43,847 bases of DNA, from positions 1-43,847 of the forward strand of contig JAMCRO010000027.1 of the NCBI GenBank assembly GCA_023380615.1, given 5' to 3'. The notes under the pieces were generated by a model. The model made no database searches. It worked only from the letters and a program-made list of their open reading frames with translations, and had not been told where the DNA came from. The stretch is from Candidatus Parvarchaeota archaeon. Lineage in GTDB: Archaea; Nanobdellota; Nanobdellia; Parvarchaeales; Parvarchaeaceae. Shown here piece by piece: positions 27,322-35,390 of the stretch. Position numbers and translations under genes: made by a program. The first letter of the stretch is position 1. Each line of letters begins with the position of its first letter.

Positions 27322-28821
27322 TTATGAATAAACTGAATTTACTCTATTATATAACCTGCGCCATACAAAATAGTTTATAATAATTATCATTGCTACCATA
27401 TTGACAAGAAGAACGCCCATTAAAAGAAGATTATTGTCGGCTAAAGCTACGTTTAATGCCTTACCCATCCCTATAGACACCGAAGTTATGAGTTTACCGC
27501 TGCCTGCAGAGAAATATTCGGCAACTATGCTTGCATTCCACTCTGCAGCTATCCCTGTTACTGCACCGGTTATGACTCCAGGCATTATGGCCTTTAGATA
27601 GATCTTTTTCCATGCAACTATTCCATTCAGATGAAAGATTTTCTTTACTTCGTCTATGCTTTCCGGCAGGTATTTTGTAGTTGCCACTATGCTGAAAATC
27701 ACGTACCACAGGCCGCTTAAAAAGTAGATTATAAACGCCAACAATTCGGAGTTTCCGTATACCAATTCCGCTATTGCAGGCAGGAGTATGGTAGCGGGTA
27801 TTGATGCAAATATCTGAAACACAAGAAGATACCTTTTTGTCTTGTTCGAAAGAAATACTACCTTTATGCTTAATGGGATTGAAATAGCGATTATTGCAAG
27901 AAAAGCCCCCCAAACCCTTAGAAATGAAAAAGCTAACGACAGAAGAGAATAGCCCTCATAGCCCACAAGCTTGCTTAGTAATTGCAGGTTGATAAAAGGA
28001 ATAACTTTGTATATTACAAAACCGGCAAGTGACGCAAGCAACGCGTATAGAATCACACGAGCGGTTACAATTAATCCATGTCTGCTTTTTTCATTCAGCC
28101 TTATTCCTTTGCCTCTGAAGTAATTGAATGTAAATCTGTCTCTTTTCCTTTTCTTGTAGTCTTTTAGGTAGTATCTATTTGCAAACCTGTCAAATCTCTC
28201 AAAAAACAGTAAACGGGTTGCAATAACGAATAAAACAAACACGATTATGGAATAAAGGTAAAGATAAAAGTTGCCGGTTGCGGCCGCCTTTACAAATTCA
28301 ACGCCTATGCCGTGCTTTACCGCGTAGTTCTTTGTACCTACAGAAAATATCTCACTTGTCACCAGGTAAAAAAGTCCGATTGCCCATGATAAACTCATCT
28401 GCTCAGACATCCTCGGAAGTGCAGCCGGTATGAATATTTTCCTAAGCCGCTGGTAAAGGTTAAGCTTGTATGTTTTTGCCATATCCAGGTACTCTGAAGG
28501 CAGTGAAATTATTGCCTGATAAACGCCAAATATGATGTTCCAAAGCATGCTTGTTACTATCAAGAATATAACCGCAGCATTTATCCCCACTGAACCAGGA
28601 AGGTAAAATACAAAGATGTATATAGCAAACGGAAAGAACGCAAGGATGGGCAAAGTCTGCAATACATCCACAACAGGCATTAGAACCCTGTTCAATTTCT
28701 TAGACCTTGCCGCGGCTATCCCTGTAAACAATGCTATCACCATTGAAACCGATAAAGCTATAAGCATCCTTGTCCAAGAATAGGCGGTATCCACTATTAC
28801 CGAAAATAGCAGCTGTAGCAT
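27322..28821 (-). CDS. ABC transporter permease, fused double BPD_transp_1 domain
   Basis: 499 aa with two inner-membrane-component halves; EAA-like loops 'SEYLDMAKTYKLNLYQRLRKIFIPAALP' and 'ESIDEVKKIFHLNGIVAWKKIYLKAIMPG'. Confidence 0.92.
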   Translation of the reverse strand: MLQLLFSVIVDTAYSWTRMLIALSVSMVIALFTGIAAARSKKLNRVLMPVVDVLQTLPILAFFPFAIYIFVFYLPGSVGINAAVIFLIVTSMLWNIIFGVYQAIISLPSEYLDMAKTYKLNLYQRLRKIFIPAALPRMSEQMSLSWAIGLFYLVTSEIFSVGTKNYAVKHGIGVEFVKAAATGNFYLYLYSIIVFVLFVIATRLLFFERFDRFANRYYLKDYKKRKRDRFTFNYFRGKGIRLNEKSRHGLIVTARVILYALLASLAGFVIYKVIPFINLQLLSKLVGYEGYSLLSLAFSFLRVWGAFLAIIAISIPLSIKVVFLSNKTKRYLLVFQIFASIPATILLPAIAELVYGNSELLAFIIYFLSGLWYVIFSIVATTKYLPESIDEVKKIFHLNGIVAWKKIYLKAIMPGVITGAVTGIAAEWNASIVAEYFSAGSGKLITSVSIGMGKALNVALADNNLLLMGVLLVNMVAMIIIINYFVWRRLYNRVNSVYS

Positions 28822-28843
28822 ACAAGAATATGCTAGTCTTGCA

Positions 28844-29635
28844 TTAAATCTCTTTTATTTTTGTTAAGCGATTCTTTCGAAGTATAAGGGGACCGTTGTC
28901 TATCCAGTACTTTATGCCATTCTTCGAAACTACGTAAGTCTGCTCTTTCTCTAAAGGTTGAATGACATTTCCTATTAGATCCAGCATGATTCTTTTTCCT
29001 TGTCTATCCCGCAGCTCTACCCAGCAGTGCTCAGCCTTTTCTCCGTCTCTTTCAACCATTCCCATGACATAGAAGGGCGTAAAACCCGTTCTTCTCTTTT
29101 CTTTATCAAGCAAAACGCTCAAAGTAACAGTAAATTCGTGGCAGAGAAACGGGCCATTAGTCAAAGAATAATCCATGTAAATTGCCTTACCCCCGCGCTT
29201 GTTGTTTCCATCCAGATACGACAGATCTGCATTAGTCATTATCCCCTTGTCTTTGCTGTAACTGTCAGTGTACTCCATCATGCGGTAGTACAACTGCAGA
29301 TACACTGAATTTGCTATTGCCAAAACTCTGTCCAATCCCGTTTTGTTGGCAGCCGCTGTCCTAGCAGACTTGTAAAGGTCATAGAAGTTAGAGGATTTAT
29401 CCACTTCCGTATTTATATATATGCCGTAAACTTCCGACAAGAAGCGCTTTGTGAGACTGCCGTTATAAATTCTAGGCAATATATCGTCGGTCAGCCCTGC
29501 ATTTAAAACTATGTCTCCTTTTTTAATTTTATTCGGGTAATCTAACAAAATTTCGTAGTTTTCTAATTCATTTAGGTTTATTTCTGAATTTTTGTCTTTA
29601 CTTTTTTTGAGAATAGCCAACAGATTGAGAGCCAT
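28844..29635 (-). CDS. transglutaminase-like (papain-fold) protein
   Basis: Possible Cys-His-Asp triad: 'FLCHEFTVTLSVLL' ... 'AEHCWVELRD' ... 'IMLDLIGN'. Confidence 0.6.
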   Translation of the reverse strand: MALNLLAILKKSKDKNSEINLNELENYEILLDYPNKIKKGDIVLNAGLTDDILPRIYNGSLTKRFLSEVYGIYINTEVDKSSNFYDLYKSARTAAANKTGLDRVLAIANSVYLQLYYRMMEYTDSYSKDKGIMTNADLSYLDGNNKRGGKAIYMDYSLTNGPFLCHEFTVTLSVLLDKEKRRTGFTPFYVMGMVERDGEKAEHCWVELRDRQGKRIMLDLIGNVIQPLEKEQTYVVSKNGIKYWIDNGPLILRKNRLTKIKEI

Positions 29636-29674
29636 TTATTTTTATAGAGATGGGATTATATATAAATTTTGTAA

Positions 29675-30940
29675 TCAAACTTTATTTCCAAAATCTCTTA
29701 TCTTATGGCCGTCAATATATGCTCTGTTGAATACCAAGATTGAAGACAATGTGAAGGCTATTGCAAATATGAACGTGAATATGTAACCCAGATAAAAGGA
29801 CAGAAAGCCCGAGGATATTGCTCCTAGAACACCGGATAAACCGATTATTGCAGACCACAGGCCTATATAATGCGCTTCCATCTTGCCGGCTATATTAACG
29901 TAGATTATAACCGAAGCCGAGATGTTCCAAAGCGCGTATCCCAGGCCCGCTACGAAATATGAAAAAAGATTAAGATAAAGGACGGCAGTCAATGACAGTA
30001 TAGAAATTATTGCAATGAAGTAACCTGTTGACCTTACAACGGTAGAAAGCCTGTAATACCTTCTGAGCGTATTCTTTGCCTTTCCCCACATGAAAATTAG
30101 ATAAATAACGACCTGGCCAAAACCGTTCAGCATATTAATAAGGAATATGTCCGAATAGGATATTTTATAGGAATAAAGAAACGGAATGTAAGAGGTATTG
30201 AAGAGATAGATGCCGAAGTTTACAAGAGCAATCGCAGCAAATATAGTCATTATCCTTACTGTCTTTTTCCTCTTTCTTAGTTCTGCAATCTCAATTATAA
30301 GGTGATGCCCGGCAAGTATCTGCGGAAACTTGCTTAATACGTTCAGCATTGGAAACATTCTGTGCAGATGCTTTTCCTTTTCTTCTTTAATTCTTTGTTT
30401 TTCCTCTTTCACGAAAAGAATGGCAAACACTAAGGATGCTATATTGAACGCGAACAGTATCAACAAATACCTTGCAATTACATCGCTGAAAAGCAGCACT
30501 CCAGGCAGGTATCCTATAAGGTTGCCGATTATGCTCATCAAACCGTATATTCCGTAATAAGACCTCAATATGGTCTTTTTCCTCCTGTTCATTATAAGCA
30601 TGTTTATGGCAGGGGAAGAAGCAGTCAGGATGAAAGCATAGGCCGCATATATTATTACTGCCAACAATATGCTGTGCAATAAATACAGAAGCACTATTAA
30701 TGGGATAACTCCAATAACAGAAAGCATTATGAACAACTTTATCTTTTTAAGACGCTGGGTAAGCTCTCCCCAGAACAATGAAGCTGGAATAACCGCAAGC
30801 GAATAAGCGGTTGTAGCAAGGCTTACGTCAACTACATTTCCGTGTAATTCTAATATATATAGTGGGATTATAACGCTGAAACCCGATGAAATAGCCGCAA
30901 TGGGGAATATCACCGAAAGCCAATATTTGTCCTTTTCCAT
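29675..30940 (-). CDS. MFS transporter
   Basis: About 12 TM helices; 'LFWGELTQRLKKIKLFI' in the position of MFS motif A. Confidence 0.85.
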   Translation of the reverse strand: MEKDKYWLSVIFPIAAISSGFSVIIPLYILELHGNVVDVSLATTAYSLAVIPASLFWGELTQRLKKIKLFIMLSVIGVIPLIVLLYLLHSILLAVIIYAAYAFILTASSPAINMLIMNRRKKTILRSYYGIYGLMSIIGNLIGYLPGVLLFSDVIARYLLILFAFNIASLVFAILFVKEEKQRIKEEKEKHLHRMFPMLNVLSKFPQILAGHHLIIEIAELRKRKKTVRIMTIFAAIALVNFGIYLFNTSYIPFLYSYKISYSDIFLINMLNGFGQVVIYLIFMWGKAKNTLRRYYRLSTVVRSTGYFIAIISILSLTAVLYLNLFSYFVAGLGYALWNISASVIIYVNIAGKMEAHYIGLWSAIIGLSGVLGAISSGFLSFYLGYIFTFIFAIAFTLSSILVFNRAYIDGHKIRDFGNKV

Positions 30941-31074
30941 GTTATATTCAAAATGATACAGAGTTAGGTATTAAATTTTAACTTTTTTGAACATTGAGTG
31001 CAGTTTATGCGGTTTTACCCTTTTTAAGCTTATTGAAACGCAAGTAATTAAAGCATATTCGTTCTAATATAATC

Positions 31075-32424
31075 ATGCCTGATTTTCAAAATGAAGAAAA
31101 AGCTGGAGCCTTAGAAGTTAATGTAAAAAAGGAAAGGCTTGATAAAATAAAAAAGGTAATTACAGAAGTAAAAAGGCATTTTATACCTTTTGATAATTTG
31201 GTTAAAACTCCCGCATCATTAAAATATCCGGATTATAATCTCATGTGGAACAGGGATGCAGCTTATTCTTCGTATTACATTACAGAATTCATAGAAAACG
31301 CAAAAAAAGGCAATTTGTACGGATTGTTAGGCGAAGAAATTGATGAGTTAGATGCTTTAAACGGAAAGCTAATAGAAACGCTTTGGGAAAACTTAGATTC
31401 CGAAATAAAAAAAATAAATATGAATGGCTATGAAAAAGACATATCAAAGCTGGAATCAAAACTAGGTGATAACCACATACTGTCAAGGTTTGATATCGAC
31501 GAAAACGGCGTAAAAAGGGCCGAGAACGATAAAAAAGAGGGAAAAACCACAAGAAGCTGGACAATGCAGTATGATTCTGCGCCCCTGATAATTATGGCCA
31601 CTGAAAAATACCTTCAAGAGCATGCGAAAGAAGGATTAAAAAGCGCGGATAAAAAAATTGCAAAGAACCTTGATTTCCTGGTAAACTACATGTACAATTT
31701 TCATAAAACGCCATGTGCAGATGCATGGGAGCAGTATTACTTCTACGACAGAGACAACACTTTAAACGGCCAGAATTACGTGGGCAAAACCCTCGATTCA
31801 TATACTGTATCTTCCCTATATAAGGGAATAAAAAGCGCAAAGGAAATCGCAAAAACATTGGATATTAAATTAACAGATGTCGATGAATCGGACATATCTA
31901 CTTTCCTGCTGGATAATTTTATCATAACGGATGAAAAAAGGGGCACTTTTCTTGCAAAATCAAAAATAGAATACGGCGAAACCATGCCTAGCATAGGTGC
32001 AGAGGAAATTGAGATATTCAGTACTTTTAAGCCAAAGGGAATAGAACAATTGGAAGAAAACACTGTAAAAACGATAGAGAATGAACTTTTCCATGGAGAT
32101 TACCTGCCGATAAGATATAGGTTTTTTGGAAAATACAGGGGTATGATAGACACATATTTCGGGAGAGGCTCCTGGTTCCACCTTGGCCTGCAGTATTCCA
32201 TGTATCTTATTAAGAATGGCAGAAAAGAGCAGGCGGAAAACATAATAAACTACATAGAAAGCAGGATAGATGAGGATGGATCACTTCCGGAACAGGAGGT
32301 TTACGATAGAAACAGGGTAAATGATGCAAGCGGATTCCTTGAAAGGAACGGCAATTCAACGATAAAGTGCCTTTTTTGGGCAGAGACCGCTTACCTTGCA
32401 GCCGTTTCTAATCTAATGAATTAA
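31075..32424 (+). CDS. glycoside hydrolase family 15-like ((alpha/alpha)6 glucoamylase/trehalase-type)
   Basis: 'YPDYNLMWNRDAAYSSYYITEFI', 'CADAWEQYYFYDRDN', 'GSWFHLGLQYSMYLIKNGRKEQAENIINYIESRIDEDGSLPEQ'. Confidence 0.85.
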   Translation: MPDFQNEEKAGALEVNVKKERLDKIKKVITEVKRHFIPFDNLVKTPASLKYPDYNLMWNRDAAYSSYYITEFIENAKKGNLYGLLGEEIDELDALNGKLIETLWENLDSEIKKINMNGYEKDISKLESKLGDNHILSRFDIDENGVKRAENDKKEGKTTRSWTMQYDSAPLIIMATEKYLQEHAKEGLKSADKKIAKNLDFLVNYMYNFHKTPCADAWEQYYFYDRDNTLNGQNYVGKTLDSYTVSSLYKGIKSAKEIAKTLDIKLTDVDESDISTFLLDNFIITDEKRGTFLAKSKIEYGETMPSIGAEEIEIFSTFKPKGIEQLEENTVKTIENELFHGDYLPIRYRFFGKYRGMIDTYFGRGSWFHLGLQYSMYLIKNGRKEQAENIINYIESRIDEDGSLPEQEVYDRNRVNDASGFLERNGNSTIKCLFWAETAYLAAVSNLMN

Positions 32425-32446
32425 TTTAAATAACAAAATACAGATT

Positions 32447-32887
32447 ATGCATATGATAAAAAGCCAAAAAGTAGTGATAGGTTTTGACGGCTCTGAATAC
32501 TCTAAAAAAGCTGTCGAATATACCATTAATAACTTTGACAAAAAGAGTGCAATCTATCTTGTGTATGTGGAGGAAATGCTTGCCCCTTTGTATCTTTCCA
32601 ATCCAAGTCTTTTTATAGATGACAGTGTAATTAAAAAAATCAGGGAAAAAACCAAAAAAGAGCTTCAGCATCAAGTTGAAATAATAAAAAAGAAGGGATT
32701 CAAAGCCCAGTATGAATATATTGAAGGTTATCCGCCAAATCAGATAATAAACGAGGCAAAACGGAAAAATGCGGACATAATAGTAGTAGGAAGCCGTGGG
32801 ATGGGGAAGTGGAAGGGCTCCGTCCTTGGATCGGTAAGCCAGGCATTAACTGTAATCAGCAAGATACCGCTTCTTATAATAAAGTAA
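32447..32887 (+). CDS. universal stress protein (UspA family)
   Basis: 'VVIGFDGSEYSKKAVEYTI' and 'IIVVGSRGMGKWKGSVLGSVSQALTVISKIPLLII'. Confidence 0.96.
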   Translation: MHMIKSQKVVIGFDGSEYSKKAVEYTINNFDKKSAIYLVYVEEMLAPLYLSNPSLFIDDSVIKKIREKTKKELQHQVEIIKKKGFKAQYEYIEGYPPNQIINEAKRKNADIIVVGSRGMGKWKGSVLGSVSQALTVISKIPLLIIK

Positions 32888-32888
32888 T

Positions 32889-33395
32889 TCAAGGCAAGTA
32901 TTCCCAAAGGTAATAATCCTGCTTTCCAAAGTATTTTTTTAGCTTTCCGACTTTTCTAAAGCCTGCCTTTTTCAGGAATTTCTTTGATTCCTTGTTTAAA
33001 ACAGGGGAAAGGCACTGTATATTGTGTATTTTGTTTTTCCTAGCGAAGTCTACGATTTTCTTTAGCAGGGACAGACCCACTCCCTGCCGTTTATACTTGC
33101 TGTCGACAGCCAATAAGTCTACACGAATAAGCCCGTCTTGGTATAACTCAGAAGCGCATGCTCCCATAATTCTTCCATCACTTGACTTGGCGGAGAAAAC
33201 CGGGTAGTACTTCATTGATTTAAAATTTAGGTTTTTGTCATTGTATGGATCTAAGGAAGACCACTGGCTTTCACTGTTTTCAATAGAGCTAGATTTAACC
33301 AAGTTTCTTAGAAATTTTATGGTTTTTTTACGGCCATATTCGCTTTCTTCCAAGTTTACGTCAAAGGCTATTCTTTCCTTGATCTTGAATTCCAT
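32889..33395 (-). CDS. GNAT-family N-acetyltransferase
   Basis: 'VDLLAVDSKYKRQGVGLSLLKKIVDFARKNKIHNIQCLSPVLNKESKKFLKKAGFRKVG'. Confidence 0.93.
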   Translation of the reverse strand: MEFKIKERIAFDVNLEESEYGRKKTIKFLRNLVKSSSIENSESQWSSLDPYNDKNLNFKSMKYYPVFSAKSSDGRIMGACASELYQDGLIRVDLLAVDSKYKRQGVGLSLLKKIVDFARKNKIHNIQCLSPVLNKESKKFLKKAGFRKVGKLKKYFGKQDYYLWEYLP

Positions 33396-33554
33396 GTTAT
33401 GGTGTTGGATAAATCTTATTTTTTAATGATATTGATGCCTCTGTGCTTATTTATAGTTTCTTTGGGAATTACGTAGTTGTTATACACTGTCAATTTTCCC
33501 TTATTTTCAGTTAAAATTTAACTATTTTATTATTTATAAGTAATAATAAAAAGC

Positions 33555-33565
33555 TATTTATATGG
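33555..33565 (+). promoter_or_regulatory. TATA-like box of a probable leaderless promoter for the gene starting at 33590
   Basis: 'aaaagctatttatatggg' lies about 30 nt before the ATG at 33590, with no SD close to the ATG. Confidence 0.45.
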
Positions 33566-33589
33566 GTAGTTTTCATATAAAGGGTATGT

Positions 33590-34513
33590 ATGGATATAAG
33601 TCGAGATGCAACAAACCCGAGCAACCCTCTACAAGAAGAGTATGTAAAGAAAGGCCTGCTTTATCAGCAGGTTGATAAATTTTTAGGCCATGCAGAGAAT
33701 GCGGGATACGGTTTTGCTGACCTGCATTCAAATAAAAACAAAAACGGAATAGAGCTTGTCTTAGGCAATTACAAAGACAACAAAGAATACTACCGCATAA
33801 ACCTTTCAGATATAGTGTATAATGATTCAGAAGAAATTAAAAACAAAAAAATGATAAAAGGAAGGGTTAGTATAGAAAAGTTAATAGATTACAACGAAGC
33901 TGATGGGAAGTACAACAAAGCACAGGTACTTTACACGGAAAATGTAGTTGGGATGACCCCAAGGCAGTATACTAGGCTTTTTTCAAAGGAATATAACTTA
34001 AACAAGGATGAAAACCTTCCAAAAATAAAAAATTACAACCCAAAAACTGTGCTTCTTTATTCTTTTGCAGCAGCATATGGTGCAACAGTAGTATCAATGG
34101 TTGACAACACTGCCCTTGTAAATAACGCTTATTATGGATTTTTGCATTTAGGTATGCTTATTGCACCTTATATTCCGTTACAATTCAGCAAGAAAACTAG
34201 GTCAATACCGCAGATGTTTGGCTTGGCACTTGTTTCATGGATAGCAAACAGCTTGGCTTATTACCCCGTTGGAATATTAATGGGACACACGGCAGATAGT
34301 TTAGAAGGCATATTAAACTTTTACAAATTTCAAGTAGGTCTCGGAAAGGGCAGCTATGTAGACAATTATGGGCCTCTTTTGAGGATAAATTCTAAGACAA
34401 AGGCTTTATCATACGCAGGAAGGGCTGGATTAGTTGGGATTTTATCACAAGCAGATAAAATCTTAAACAAATTAAAAGGTGGCAAAAAGGAGGTAAACAA
34501 TGGAAAACAATAA
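33590..34513 (+). CDS. hypothetical membrane protein (307 aa)
   Basis: Soluble N-terminal half followed by hydrophobic segments 'TVLLYSFAAAYGATVVSM', 'GFLHLGMLIAPYIPL', 'MFGLALVSWIANSLAYYPVGILM'. Confidence 0.8.
   Translation: MDISRDATNPSNPLQEEYVKKGLLYQQVDKFLGHAENAGYGFADLHSNKNKNGIELVLGNYKDNKEYYRINLSDIVYNDSEEIKNKKMIKGRVSIEKLIDYNEADGKYNKAQVLYTENVVGMTPRQYTRLFSKEYNLNKDENLPKIKNYNPKTVLLYSFAAAYGATVVSMVDNTALVNNAYYGFLHLGMLIAPYIPLQFSKKTRSIPQMFGLALVSWIANSLAYYPVGILMGHTADSLEGILNFYKFQVGLGKGSYVDNYGPLLRINSKTKALSYAGRAGLVGILSQADKILNKLKGGKKEVNNGKQ
34489..34493 (+). promoter_or_regulatory. Shine-Dalgarno GGAGG for the gene starting at 34500
   Basis: 'aaaaaggaggtaaacaATG', 6-nt spacer, inside the 3' end of the upstream CDS. 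Confidence 0.75.
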
Positions 34514-35201
34514 ATTAGAAGAATTGATTAAACAAGATGACGGGGGAATTAGATCTGTAAACTTTGCGTCTATGCCCCATAAAAATGAACTCGAAGAGCA
34601 GGGTTATCATTTTGTGGATGAAAATGAGTACATAGCAAAAACAGAAGCGTACATCTCGCTTTTTCACCCAAACACTTCAGATTTAGCACATCACTTAATA
34701 CTTAAAAGAAATTTTGAAAATGAATTCGAAAAACTTGAGGAAATAAACAGCATAATACCTGAAAACTCGGTAAAACCCATTGCAATGGTATATGATAATT
34801 CAATTTCAAAGGGTTACGTGCGAGGATACATCACAAAAACTGACGGGAGGCTTACTACCCTTAAGGATTACTTGACTTTAGAAAAGGAAAGAACAGAAGA
34901 CTTTAATGCAAGCAATATAACTAACATAGAAAGCCAACTTTCTGCATCAGTAGACAAGCTTAAAGCGTCTAAGATGTACAATAAACTCCCAAGAGGCACT
35001 TTATCTTTGGATAATATCTACGTAACGGAAAAAAATAAGGTAGTTTTAATGAATATGAACTATTTTATGGGTTTCTCGGATAAACACCCAAAACATTTAG
35101 ACAAAGAGCTTAAAAAGACGATAAAATACCTGGAAAAAACAAAGAACAAAAAACTGAGTTATATCGGCGGAGACAGAAACAATCCTGTCCATTATTATTA
35201 A
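34500..35201 (+). CDS. putative degenerate kinase-like (pseudokinase) protein
   Basis: 'ENSVKPIAMVYDNSISKGYVRGYI ... LSASVDKLKASKMYNKLPRGTLSLDNIYVTEKNKVVLMNM' aligns with the kinase-like protein at 13769-14311 but lacks the HGD and D residues. Confidence 0.55.
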   Translation: MENNKLEELIKQDDGGIRSVNFASMPHKNELEEQGYHFVDENEYIAKTEAYISLFHPNTSDLAHHLILKRNFENEFEKLEEINSIIPENSVKPIAMVYDNSISKGYVRGYITKTDGRLTTLKDYLTLEKERTEDFNASNITNIESQLSASVDKLKASKMYNKLPRGTLSLDNIYVTEKNKVVLMNMNYFMGFSDKHPKHLDKELKKTIKYLEKTKNKKLSYIGGDRNNPVHYY

Positions 35202-35390
35202 CTTTTATTTATTTTAAGTCATTTAGACAATACGTTAATTAATAATGCTTTCAGAAGATATGTTTACCCCGTAAATATATTTGTTAAACCATAACTTACA
35301 TAGAATATTCAGCCTACTGCCAATAAATATTTACGTGAAAATAAAGATATTAAAAAGAATATTAACTTAAGTAAAAAAATAAATTAAGAG

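Noticed and set aside
31289-32181. Four minus-strand ORFs antisense to the GH15-like gene
   Set aside because: Shadow ORFs of a confidently coding gene.
33509-33523. Palindrome agttaaaatttaact upstream of the 33590 gene as an operator
   Set aside because: Short AT-rich palindrome in AT-rich DNA; expected by chance and without conservation data.
35271-35334. Inverted repeat gtaaatat/atatttac in the gap after the pseudokinase gene
   Set aside because: AT-only 8-mers about 50 bp apart; not significant at this base composition.
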